From: Aquimarina pacifica
GTDB lineage: Bacteria > Bacteroidota > Bacteroidia > Flavobacteriales > Flavobacteriaceae
NCBI RefSeq assembly: GCF_000520955.1
Contig: NZ_JACC01000006.1
Location: forward strand, 124,001-188,000
Direction of reading: 5' to 3'
DNA: 64,000 nt
Both the position numbers and the translations under genes were made by a program. Below, piece after piece: positions 43,432 through 51,766 of this stretch. The notes beneath the pieces were generated by a model, which saw only the letters and a list, made by a program, of their open reading frames with translations, ran no database searches and was not told where the DNA came from. Position 1 is the first letter of the stretch; every line of letters begins with the position of its first letter.

Positions 43432-44427
43432 ATGAAAACAACCATATTCAGTACACATAAATTTGAAGAACCTTATTTGATAAAGGCAAATAATAGTAGA
43501 CACGAATTAAAACTATTGGAAAGCCGTTTGACCAAAGAAACAGCTATTCTCGCAACAGGCTCTGAAGCCGTTAGCCTATTTACAGGTGATGATGCCTCGG
43601 CGCATATCGTTGAAAAATTAAGTGCGATTGGTGTTAAGTATATCGCCCTACGTTCAGCAGGGTTCAATCACGTTGATTTAGAAAAAGTAGCTGAAATGAA
43701 TATGAAAGTGGCTCGTGTTCCTGCTTATTCGCCATACGCTATTGCAGAACACACTCTGGCACTCATCTTAGCCCTAAACCGAAAAATAATTAGAGCACAC
43801 AATAGAGTTAGAGAACAAAATTTCTCACTGAACGGACTCACAGGATTCGACCTAAATGGTAAAACAGTAGGTGTTATTGGAACAGGAAAAATAGGTGCAG
43901 TACTTGTAAAAATACTTCATGGTTTGGGTTGTAAGATATTAGCTCAAGATGTTGCTGAAGATAAGAATCTGATAGATTTATATGATGTCATTTATACCAA
44001 CTGTACCACTATCTGCAAGCAAGCAGATATAATTAGCCTGCACGTTCCATTGACACCATCAACTCAGCACTTAATAGATAAAGAACATATCGCTTTAATG
44101 AAAGAAGGAGTTATGCTCATTAACACAAGCCGAGGTGGTCTTGTGGACACCAAGGCGGTTATTGAAGGATTAAAATCTGGTAAGATTGGGTATTTCGGCA
44201 TCGATGTGTATGAGGAGGAAGAAGGATTGTTTTTTGAAGACCATTCCGAAGATATATTACAAGACGATGTCATTGCTCGGTTAATGACATTCCCCAATGT
44301 TTTGATTACTAGCCACCAGGCTTTCTTAACCGAAACAGCACTAACAAATATTGCAGAAACGACAATATATAATTTGGGTTGTTTTGACAAAGAAATCCCC
44401 TCTGGAAATGAAATATCTGTCAATTAA
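43432..44427 (+). CDS. ldhA: D-2-hydroxyacid dehydrogenase (D-lactate dehydrogenase-like)
   Basis: 331 residues from the ATG at 43432 (another ATG is 9 nt upstream). The NAD-binding motif is GKTVGVIGTGKIGAVLVKIL. The catalytic Arg, Glu and His are in NTSRGGLVDTKAVIEG, FGIDVYEEEE and LITSHQAFLTETAL. This is the LdhA pattern. It would reduce pyruvate to D-lactate and regenerate NAD+, completing a fermentative route from the island's glycolytic enzymes. Confidence 0.9.
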   Translation: MKTTIFSTHKFEEPYLIKANNSRHELKLLESRLTKETAILATGSEAVSLFTGDDASAHIVEKLSAIGVKYIALRSAGFNHVDLEKVAEMNMKVARVPAYSPYAIAEHTLALILALNRKIIRAHNRVREQNFSLNGLTGFDLNGKTVGVIGTGKIGAVLVKILHGLGCKILAQDVAEDKNLIDLYDVIYTNCTTICKQADIISLHVPLTPSTQHLIDKEHIALMKEGVMLINTSRGGLVDTKAVIEGLKSGKIGYFGIDVYEEEEGLFFEDHSEDILQDDVIARLMTFPNVLITSHQAFLTETALTNIAETTIYNLGCFDKEIPSGNEISVN

Positions 44428-44451
44428 TTTAAATAATTAAAACATAAAAAA

Positions 44452-45282
44452 ATGAAAAATATACTAGTACCCACCGATTTCTCTGAAAACTGTGTAAAAG
44501 CTGCAAATCTTGGCATCAAAATAGCTAAACGTTACGATGCAGAGATACATTTTTTGCATTTAATGAAAACACCTGTGGACTGGGTTAAATTGGATAAACA
44601 AAAAGAAAAGCGATATCCAGAAACATTAAAGAAAATAGGAATTGCCAAGTCCGCTCTAAGAGAATTGGATAAAAAGGCAGAACGTAGTGGACTTAAATGT
44701 CGCACTTTTCTTCAATATGATGCTGGACAAGGAGATATTTTAGAACATTCTGGTCATTTTCATCACGATTTCATCATTACCGGCAGTAGCGGAACCAAAG
44801 GCGTTATCAGGGAAATAACAGGTAGTAACGTAGAAGAAATCGTTCGAAAAGCAAATGCGCCAGTAATTGTGGTAAAAGATGAAGATGTAACATTCCCGTT
44901 CAAAAATATTGTATTTGTTTCAGATTTCGAGGAAGATATAAGTGAGGCTTTTAGTCAGGTAATATCTATTGCAAAAAAATGTGATGCTCGCATTCATTTA
45001 TTACGAATAAATACCAAGACAGATTTTAACAGCATAAAACTTGGTTTAAATCCTATAGAACAGCTATTGGGCAAGTACCCAGAATTAAATGACTACTCAA
45101 TGGCAGTTTATAATGAGCCCTCTGTAGAAGCTGGCATTAATACTTTTATAAAGCAAAATCCAATAGACTTAATAGCAATGGTCACTCATGGCAAGACTGG
45201 TTTTTTAAGCTTGTTTTCCAAGAGTATTGTTGAAGGTGTCACCAATCATTCAACGTTACCTGTAATGACCATACATCTTTAA
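44452..45282 (+). CDS. Tandem universal stress protein
   Basis: A 276-residue protein with two UspA domains. The first (NILVPTDFSENCVKAANLGI) ends with a GSSGTKGVIREITGSNVEEI signature, the second (FKNIVFVSDFEEDISEAFSQ) with THGKTGFLSLFSKSIVEGVT. Both resemble ATP-binding Usp motifs. It probably acts in energy-stress adaptation like the single-domain protein at 29121. Confidence 0.88.
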   Translation: MKNILVPTDFSENCVKAANLGIKIAKRYDAEIHFLHLMKTPVDWVKLDKQKEKRYPETLKKIGIAKSALRELDKKAERSGLKCRTFLQYDAGQGDILEHSGHFHHDFIITGSSGTKGVIREITGSNVEEIVRKANAPVIVVKDEDVTFPFKNIVFVSDFEEDISEAFSQVISIAKKCDARIHLLRINTKTDFNSIKLGLNPIEQLLGKYPELNDYSMAVYNEPSVEAGINTFIKQNPIDLIAMVTHGKTGFLSLFSKSIVEGVTNHSTLPVMTIHL

Positions 45283-45296
45283 AAAAACATATTCAT

Positions 45297-45851
45297 ATGT
45301 CTGATAGATTAAATAAAATTCGAGAAAAATCATTCTTCAAATTACTCTTTGGAAGAACCGCATTACCTGCATTTATAATCTTTGGGATAGCTCTTGTTTA
45401 TGTTTTATTAATGTCACTAATCGATCATAGTTCTTTTCCATTTCATATAATTATTGCAACGGCAGCATTTATAAAAACTATAGTAATTACAGTGACCACC
45501 CTAAAACAACTTTCAAAACTGATAGATATTTGCCATTCAGTAAAGCAGTTACTATGGGTTTTTGGGGCGATAGTATTTATTAGTATTTTTTCATTTGCAA
45601 CTGATTACACCTGTCTTTACCAATTCGATCATACGACATTTGAAGGAATTGCTGTTCATTCAAATTCATACATATATAATCTGTACCACTTTTTTTACTT
45701 CAGTGTAATTACCTTTTCAACTGTTGGATATGGCGATATTACCCCAGTTTCCGAAGTAGCGAGATTTGTTGTTATGCTCGAAATATTTTTAAGCTTTTTA
45801 TTAATCGTTTTTGCTTTGGCAAATATCAAAAAAATACACCTTAATGAATGA
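45297..45851 (+). CDS. Potassium-channel-like protein (2TM pore domain)
   Basis: A 184-residue protein with four hydrophobic segments and one pore loop with the K+ selectivity filter TFSTVGYGDITP. A single subunit would give a tetrameric channel. No cytoplasmic RCK domain is present, so gating is unclear. It overlaps the next gene by 8 bp. Control of membrane potential or osmotic balance under stress is inferred. Confidence 0.88.
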   Translation: MSDRLNKIREKSFFKLLFGRTALPAFIIFGIALVYVLLMSLIDHSSFPFHIIIATAAFIKTIVITVTTLKQLSKLIDICHSVKQLLWVFGAIVFISIFSFATDYTCLYQFDHTTFEGIAVHSNSYIYNLYHFFYFSVITFSTVGYGDITPVSEVARFVVMLEIFLSFLLIVFALANIKKIHLNE

Positions 45852-46683
45852 TATAAATATTATAAAAGCAAGTGGAGAAGAAGTCCCTTTTCAAATCGAA
45901 AAATTGATAAGTTCGTTGCAAAGAGCAGGCGCTGATAGAGTGATAATTGATCAAATAGTAGAAAATATTGAAGGCACAATTTATAATGGAATTACCACAA
46001 AAAAAATCTATCAGAAGGCATTTAAAATGCTCAAGGGTAAATCTCGTGTAAGTGCTTCAAAATACAAACTCAAAAAGGCGATTATGGAATTAGGACCATC
46101 AGGATTTCCTTTTGAAAAATTTATTGGTAAGATTTTAGAGATGGAAGGCTTTAGCGCAAATGTAGGAGTTATTGTTCAAGGTAACTGTGTAAAGCACGAA
46201 GTTGATGTTATCGCCCAAAAAGAAGACAAACACTATATGATTGAATGCAAATACCACAGCGACCAAGGCAGGTTTTGCAATGTAAAAATCCCATTGTATA
46301 TCCATTCACGGTTTTTGGACGTGGAAAAGCAATGGGAACACCAAAAAGGTCACGAGGCTAAACTTCATAAAGGAGGGGTTTACACTAATACCCGGTTCAC
46401 AACAGATGCCATTCAGTACGGGAAATGTGCTGGAATGCTTATGACCAGTTGGGATTATCCAAAAGGAAATGGTCTCAAGGACAGAATAGATAAATCGGGG
46501 CTTCATCCCTTAACCGCTTTAACAACACTTAGCAAAGCTGAAAAAACAAAACTACTGGACAAAGGCATTGTACTGTGTAAAGAGCTTCACGAAAAACCTG
46601 CATTATTAGAGGAGACAGGAATTGATAAAACACGACATAAAAAGATTTTAGAAGATTCGGAAGCGTTGTGCACAATACATTAA
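45844..46683 (+). CDS. ATP-cone domain fused to Mrr/PD-(D/E)xK nuclease
   Basis: 279 residues from the ATG at 45844, overlapping the channel end. The N-terminal ATP-cone domain (about 1-90: IIKASGEEVPFQIEKLISSL, GITTKKIYQKAFKML) is a nucleotide-level sensor in ribonucleotide reductases and NrdR. The C-terminal part (about 95-200) is a restriction-endonuclease-like fold with the core HEVDVIAQ...HYMIECKYHS (D-x(n)-ExK). A nuclease whose activity is set by ATP/dATP level is the natural reading. The target (DNA or RNA) is unknown. Confidence 0.85.
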   Translation: MNDINIIKASGEEVPFQIEKLISSLQRAGADRVIIDQIVENIEGTIYNGITTKKIYQKAFKMLKGKSRVSASKYKLKKAIMELGPSGFPFEKFIGKILEMEGFSANVGVIVQGNCVKHEVDVIAQKEDKHYMIECKYHSDQGRFCNVKIPLYIHSRFLDVEKQWEHQKGHEAKLHKGGVYTNTRFTTDAIQYGKCAGMLMTSWDYPKGNGLKDRIDKSGLHPLTALTTLSKAEKTKLLDKGIVLCKELHEKPALLEETGIDKTRHKKILEDSEALCTIH

Positions 46684-46735
46684 AAGAACAAAAAAATAAT
46701 TAAATAAACAGTCATTAATTCTAAAAACAATACAG

Positions 46736-46990
46736 ATGAAAACCGAAGAAATGCAAAAAAAGAACAGTATAGATCTTGAGCCATTTTACCAAGCATTGGA
46801 AGATGACCCCAAATTACTTGATGAGGCTCTTGAAATATTGCTTGAGATGGTAAATTTTGAGCCTAAATCCATAAAGAAGCTGGCACTTGTAATAAAAGAG
46901 GATTCCCGTAACCTATACAATGAAATAGTAGAATTGAGCAAATCGGGGCAAAACAAAGGAAATACACCGTCCTGTTGTGGTGGACATTAA
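46736..46990 (+). CDS. Small helical protein with C-terminal CCGGH motif
   Basis: An 84-residue, mostly helical acidic protein (DLEPFYQALEDDPKLLDEAL) with a short tail ending PSCCGGH, a possible metal site. No family is recognised. It lies 15 bp before the beta-CASP gene and 52 bp after the ATP-cone nuclease, inside the nucleotide-recycling module. Confidence 0.6.
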   Translation: MKTEEMQKKNSIDLEPFYQALEDDPKLLDEALEILLEMVNFEPKSIKKLALVIKEDSRNLYNEIVELSKSGQNKGNTPSCCGGH

Positions 46991-47005
46991 ATAAATGCTA
47001 TAAAG

Positions 47006-48382
47006 ATGAAAAACAACAAAATAAATGTCCATTTTTTAGGAGCTGCAGGCACCGTAACCGGTTCAAAATATCTGGTAGATACAGGAGATAGAAAGATACT
47101 GATAGACTGCGGTCTTTTTCAGGGATTGAAAGAATTACGCCTTAAAAACTGGGAGTACCCACCTGTTAATGTTGCTGACATTGATGCTGTTTTGCTTACC
47201 CACGGCCATATGGACCATACAGGTTATCTGCCAAGATTGGTAAAGCAAGGGTTTAATGGTCCCATCTATGGCACTAATCCCACCTTGGATATAGCAAAAA
47301 TCATTTTGAATGATAGTGCTAAAATCCAAGAACAAGAAGCCGAACGTGCCAATAAAGAAGGCTATTCCAAACATAATCCTGCAGAACCACTTTACGATTT
47401 AAGCGATGTAGAAAAAACAATCCCTTACTTCAAAGGGGTACCACCCTCGCAATGGCTACCCATTCTCAAAGATGTAAAGGCGAGGTTTCAATACAATGGA
47501 CATATCCTTGGTGCTACACACATTGAGTTAGATATACGTGGAAAACGTTTTGTGTTTTCAGGTGATATAGGCAGAACAAACGATTTACTGCTTTTTCCAC
47601 CCTTAAAACCAAAAAAGGCAGATGTATTATTCATTGAATCCACCTATGGAGGAAGGTTTCATCCTGATGAAGTGGAAGCCATTCCGAAGATTGAAAAATT
47701 AGTCAACGACACTATAAATAGAGGTGGCAGCCTATTTATCCCAAGTTTTTCGGTAGAACGTGCCCAATTGATGATGCTTATTTTTTGGAGATTACTTAAA
47801 GAGAACAAAATACCTAAAGTACAAATGATAATGGATAGCCCTATGGGAGCTAATGTTTTGGAGTTATTTCATCGTACTAGGGATTGGCACAAACTTGAAG
47901 AGCACGAATGTGATGAGATGTGCTCTTATTTCACGGTTGTTAGGAGTTATCGCGAAACAATGGAATTAAGAACGGACAACATACCAAAAATCGTGATTGC
48001 AGGAAGCGGAATGCTCACAGGAGGACGTATGCTAAACTATCTTGAAACTCAAGCGCAAAACCCAAATAACACTTTGCTTTTTATAGGCTATCAAGCTGAA
48101 GGCACTCGTGGAAGAAAATTGTTGAAAGGCGAAAAAGAATTAAAGGTGTATGGAAAATGGGTGCCATTCAAAATGGAAGTTGCAGAAATTGAAGGTCTCT
48201 CGGCACACGCTGACCACACAGAACTAATGGATTGGATGAGTAAGATAAAAAATAAACCTGAAAGAATCTTTATCGTTCACGGCGAGAAAGAAGGCGCAGA
48301 AGCATTACAAAAGGATATAAAAGATACTTATGGATGGGATTCAGAAATTCCACAATTGTATAGTATCGAAGAAATAGAATAA
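47006..48382 (+). CDS. Beta-CASP metallo-beta-lactamase ribonuclease-like protein
   Basis: A 458-residue MBL/beta-CASP protein with HxHxDH (LLTHGHMDHTGYLPRL), GHILGATH, FSGDIG, the beta-CASP acid ESTYGG and the C-terminal RMMBL motif LSAHADHTELMDWM. Homologues of the CPSF/RNase J superfamily cut RNA with a di-zinc centre, so RNA cleavage is the best-supported role. It is 21 bp upstream of the AMP-phosphorylase-type gene, and its products could supply nucleotides to that enzyme. Confidence 0.9.
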   Translation: MKNNKINVHFLGAAGTVTGSKYLVDTGDRKILIDCGLFQGLKELRLKNWEYPPVNVADIDAVLLTHGHMDHTGYLPRLVKQGFNGPIYGTNPTLDIAKIILNDSAKIQEQEAERANKEGYSKHNPAEPLYDLSDVEKTIPYFKGVPPSQWLPILKDVKARFQYNGHILGATHIELDIRGKRFVFSGDIGRTNDLLLFPPLKPKKADVLFIESTYGGRFHPDEVEAIPKIEKLVNDTINRGGSLFIPSFSVERAQLMMLIFWRLLKENKIPKVQMIMDSPMGANVLELFHRTRDWHKLEEHECDEMCSYFTVVRSYRETMELRTDNIPKIVIAGSGMLTGGRMLNYLETQAQNPNNTLLFIGYQAEGTRGRKLLKGEKELKVYGKWVPFKMEVAEIEGLSAHADHTELMDWMSKIKNKPERIFIVHGEKEGAEALQKDIKDTYGWDSEIPQLYSIEEIE

Positions 48383-48403
48383 ATCATCATAATTAATAAA
48401 AAT

Positions 48404-49906
48404 ATGGACCAACACTCAAATATATTAAAATACAAACATCTCGGAATCTACACCCAAAATGAAAACGTGGTGTATATGAGAGAAGATTGCCACGTCTGTA
48501 TTTCAGAAGGGTTTGAGGCACTGACCCGAATTAGAATATCCAATGCAACAACCTCAATCGTAGCAAGTCTAAATGTTTTAAATTCAGATATTCTGTTGTC
48601 AAATGAAATTGGATTATCAGATGCTGCCGCGAAAAAACTTAATGTTACGCAAAATGACACGCTGTACGTTTCCCACTTGGAACCTATTGAATCGTTAAGC
48701 TATGTTAGGGCTAAAATCTATAATCAAAAACTAGATTATAAAGCTTACAGCGAAATTATAACCGATATCGTGGAAGGCGATTATTCAAATATTCATCTTT
48801 CAGCATTCATAACTGCATGCGCTGGTGACCGAATGGATATTGATGAAATATCCGACCTCACTAAAGCGATGATAGCTTCCGGAAAGCAACTGAATTGGAA
48901 AAAAGATATTGTAGTCGATAAGCATTGCATCGGCGGATTGCCTGGCAATAGAACAACGCCATTGGTAGTTGCCATCGTTGCTGCTTATGGGCTTACAATG
49001 CCCAAAACATCTTCGCGTGCTATCACTTCCCCAGCAGGTACAGCAGATACAATGGAAGTACTGACCAATGTGACGCTCTCTTCCGAAGAAATAAAGACCG
49101 TAGTAGAAAAGGAAGGTGGATGTTTTGTTTGGGGTGGTACCGCGCAATTAAGTCCTGCGGATGATGTGCTCATCAAAATTGAAAAAGCCTTGGATATCGA
49201 TAGTGAAGGCCAGCTCATCGCTTCAGTACTTTCAAAGAAAGCTGCGGCAGGTTCCACTCACGTGGTAATTGATATTCCCGTGGGCGAAACCGCGAAGGTT
49301 CGTAGTACCGAAATGGCAGAAAAACTAAAAAATCATATGGAAACCGTTGGAACTGCCGTTGGGTTGAATGTAAAAGTTGTAGTTACGGATGGCACGCAGC
49401 CTGTTGGAAGGGGTATTGGTCCAACTTTAGAAGCCATTGATATATTAAAAGTTTTGAAAAATGAGGAAGATGCACCCAAAGACTTAACAGAAAGAGCATT
49501 GTTTTTAGCTGCTGAACTAATAGAACTTTCTGGAAAAGTAGAAAAAGGAAAAGGATTGGAAACCGCACATAGAATTCTCAAATCTGGAAAAGCATATGAA
49601 AAATTCATAGCCATTTGTAAAGCACAAGGTCAGTTTTCAAAACCAGTTTTAGCACCTTATAAAATTGAAATTACGGCCGAAAAGTCAGGGGTTTTAAACA
49701 GAATTGATAACCGAAAAATTGCAAAACTTGCCAAGCTTTCGGGAGCACCTCAATCTAAATCAGCAGGGATTCTTTTAAATACCCATTTAGGAGAACAAAT
49801 CAAAGAAAACCAACTGCTATATACTATATATGCTGAATCCAAAGGTGAACTTAACTATGCCTTGGAATATAAAAACAATCATAACGACATCATAACTATA
49901 ATTTAA
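48404..49906 (+). CDS. AMP phosphorylase-type nucleotide phosphorylase
   Basis: A 500-residue protein of the thymidine/AMP phosphorylase superfamily with an extra N-terminal beta domain (about 1-95), as in archaeal AMP phosphorylase; DeoA-type thymidine phosphorylases lack it. Key segments are DKHCIGGLPGNRTTPL and SRAITSPAGTADTMEVL, which match the AMP phosphorylase group and not the thymidine form (KHSTGG). It should convert a nucleoside monophosphate and phosphate to base and ribose-1,5-bisphosphate. The PRPP synthase gene follows after 6 bp. Confidence 0.85.
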   Translation: MDQHSNILKYKHLGIYTQNENVVYMREDCHVCISEGFEALTRIRISNATTSIVASLNVLNSDILLSNEIGLSDAAAKKLNVTQNDTLYVSHLEPIESLSYVRAKIYNQKLDYKAYSEIITDIVEGDYSNIHLSAFITACAGDRMDIDEISDLTKAMIASGKQLNWKKDIVVDKHCIGGLPGNRTTPLVVAIVAAYGLTMPKTSSRAITSPAGTADTMEVLTNVTLSSEEIKTVVEKEGGCFVWGGTAQLSPADDVLIKIEKALDIDSEGQLIASVLSKKAAAGSTHVVIDIPVGETAKVRSTEMAEKLKNHMETVGTAVGLNVKVVVTDGTQPVGRGIGPTLEAIDILKVLKNEEDAPKDLTERALFLAAELIELSGKVEKGKGLETAHRILKSGKAYEKFIAICKAQGQFSKPVLAPYKIEITAEKSGVLNRIDNRKIAKLAKLSGAPQSKSAGILLNTHLGEQIKENQLLYTIYAESKGELNYALEYKNNHNDIITII

Positions 49907-49912
49907 AAAACT

Positions 49913-50806
49913 ATGAAAACAATATTATTCAGTCTTCCCGGAAATGAAGAACTCACAGAACTAATGGCTACAAAAATGGATGCTGAAGTGGGCAAAGCCA
50001 CTTTGCGTAATTTTCCCGATGGGGAATCGTACACGCGCATATTATCTGATGTTAAAGATAAATGTGTGGTGCTGGTATGCACCTTGCACGAACCAGACGA
50101 GAAACTGTTGCCACTATATTTTTTAAGCCACACAGCCAAATCATTAGGAGCTATGTGTACCTGTTTGGTAGCACCCTATTTGGCATATATGCGACAGGAC
50201 AAAGTTTTTAACGAAGGCGAAGGAGTAACTTCTGGTTTTTTCGGAAAATTGATTTCAGGTTTTGCCGATAGCATTACCACGGTTGACCCACACCTACATA
50301 GAATTAGTGCTTTAGGAGAAGTATATCAAATTCCAAATAAAGTGATTCACGCTGCCGATGCCATTTCAGAATGGATAAAAGAAAACATTGAAAACCCGGT
50401 ACTTATTGGACCCGATTCGGAAAGTGAACAATGGGTTTCCGAAGTCGCCAAAAATGCCGGAGCACCTTTTACGGTATTACAAAAGGTACGTCACGGTGAC
50501 CGTGATGTAGAAGTCTCTGTTCCCGATGTGGATAAATATAAAGATGCTACACCCATTTTGGTAGATGATATTATTTCCACAGCGCGGACAATGATTGAAA
50601 CCGTACAACATTTGAATAAAGCAGGAATGAAACCACCTATCTGCGTAGGTATTCACGCCGTTTTTTCAGGAAACGCTTATCAAGATTTGTTGGATTCTGG
50701 GGCAGAAAAAATAGTGACTTGTAATACCATCCCGCACTCTTCAAACGGAATAGATTTAAGTGATATTATGGCAAAAGAGGTGAAAAAATTGATGCATCAC
50801 ATATGA
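49913..50806 (+). CDS. prs: Ribose-phosphate pyrophosphokinase (PRPP synthase)
   Basis: A 297-residue enzyme of the shorter, archaeal-like length. RNFPDGESYTRI, RQDKVFNEGEGVTSGFF, TVDPHLHRI and the PRPP-binding loop PILVDDIISTARTMIE are present. It links ribose-5-phosphate and ATP to PRPP and AMP, reversibly. Adjacent to the AMP phosphorylase-type gene it could either feed PRPP to base salvage or run backward to make ATP. A housekeeping copy is expected elsewhere. Its end overlaps the next start by 4 bp. Confidence 0.88.
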   Translation: MKTILFSLPGNEELTELMATKMDAEVGKATLRNFPDGESYTRILSDVKDKCVVLVCTLHEPDEKLLPLYFLSHTAKSLGAMCTCLVAPYLAYMRQDKVFNEGEGVTSGFFGKLISGFADSITTVDPHLHRISALGEVYQIPNKVIHAADAISEWIKENIENPVLIGPDSESEQWVSEVAKNAGAPFTVLQKVRHGDRDVEVSVPDVDKYKDATPILVDDIISTARTMIETVQHLNKAGMKPPICVGIHAVFSGNAYQDLLDSGAEKIVTCNTIPHSSNGIDLSDIMAKEVKKLMHHI

Positions 50807-51447
50807 GAAAACAAAGTTTCATAGTACTATTTATCTTATTCAGCATTATAATGAATGGACAAACTGAAATGCTCATTGGGCAGATTTCAGGTAGAGTTGT
50901 CATTCGAGAAAATTTTGACGAAAAAGGCTCTTTTCTAAACAAACAAACTTTTGAAGCCGGTGAAACAATAAAGAAGAATGAATATTATGAAATTAAGGTG
51001 GTTACAGAATTGTTTGATGAGGACAAAAAGTCTACGGATAAATATACAACAACATATCGCTGTAGGCCTAATGAAGCAAGTGTAATGGTAATGGCTTTTC
51101 CGTTTTCTAATCCAAAATCAAAAGAGACCGAAATTAATACCACCTCTGAAAAATTTAAAGAGCTCTATGATTTGAATAACCTTGAAGATATAGAATTGGA
51201 AATGACTTTTGACTCGGGCTTATTGAATTTTTTTGGTTCAAAAAGCGTCATAAAGATTTACGACCGAACATTAGATGGCAACAAAAATAATATTAATTCA
51301 AAAATCAATATTAAGGCCTATGCCTGGGGAATTCGCATTAAGCAACTCAACTATACTGTCAATGAAAAAATAAATGGTAAAGGCTTATTGACCTTTCAGA
51401 AATTTACAGAGGAAGATAATAGTTATTTTACAATGACTTATAAATAG
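50803..51447 (+). CDS. Secreted protein of unknown function
   Basis: A 214-residue protein with a signal peptide (about 1-20, ending IIMNGQ) and a beta-rich body (EYYEIKVVTELFDEDKKSTD, YTTTYRCRPNEASVMVMAFP, LEDIELEMTFDSGLLNFFGS). I do not recognise the family. It overlaps the PRPP synthase stop by 4 bp, so it is translated with it, yet it should be exported. Confidence 0.65.
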   Translation: MRKQSFIVLFILFSIIMNGQTEMLIGQISGRVVIRENFDEKGSFLNKQTFEAGETIKKNEYYEIKVVTELFDEDKKSTDKYTTTYRCRPNEASVMVMAFPFSNPKSKETEINTTSEKFKELYDLNNLEDIELEMTFDSGLLNFFGSKSVIKIYDRTLDGNKNNINSKINIKAYAWGIRIKQLNYTVNEKINGKGLLTFQKFTEEDNSYFTMTYK

Positions 51448-51454
51448 AAAGAAA

Positions 51455-51748
51455 ATGAACAACTACGACACACTTTCAGAAGCAATTAACGATTTGCAGG
51501 CAAATGGTTATACATACGATTTTAACCTAAAACCTGAATGTTTGGAGTGTGCCTCACTAAAAATTGAATTACACCCAGAAGACTTTGAAGTGGATAAAAC
51601 CTATCGCTTTGAAGGCATGAGCAGTACCGACGATAACAGTGTGCTTTATGCTATTTCATCAAAAAATGGGATTAAAGGACTTTTGGTGGATGCCTATGGC
51701 GTCTATGCCGAAAACATTTCGGAAGCTATGAGAAAAAAATTACGATAA
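51455..51748 (+). CDS. Small protein commonly labelled 'phosphoribosylpyrophosphate synthetase'
   Basis: A 97-residue soluble protein (LSEAINDLQANGYTYDFNLK, KPECLECASLKIELHPEDFE, DNSVLYAISSKNGIKGLLVD). Similar small proteins are often annotated by neighbourhood as PRPP synthetase, but the sequence has no PRPP loop and is far too short. A partner or regulator of the adjacent nucleotide enzymes is possible. It lies 7 bp after the secreted protein and 18 bp before the copper ATPase. Confidence 0.7.
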   Translation: MNNYDTLSEAINDLQANGYTYDFNLKPECLECASLKIELHPEDFEVDKTYRFEGMSSTDDNSVLYAISSKNGIKGLLVDAYGVYAENISEAMRKKLR

Positions 51749-51766
51749 CACTTAAACAAGACAATA

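Noticed and set aside
48404-49906. Plain thymidine phosphorylase (DeoA)
   Set aside because: The N-terminal extra domain and the KHCIGGLPGN and SRAITSPAGTADT segments fit the AMP phosphorylase group better than DeoA.
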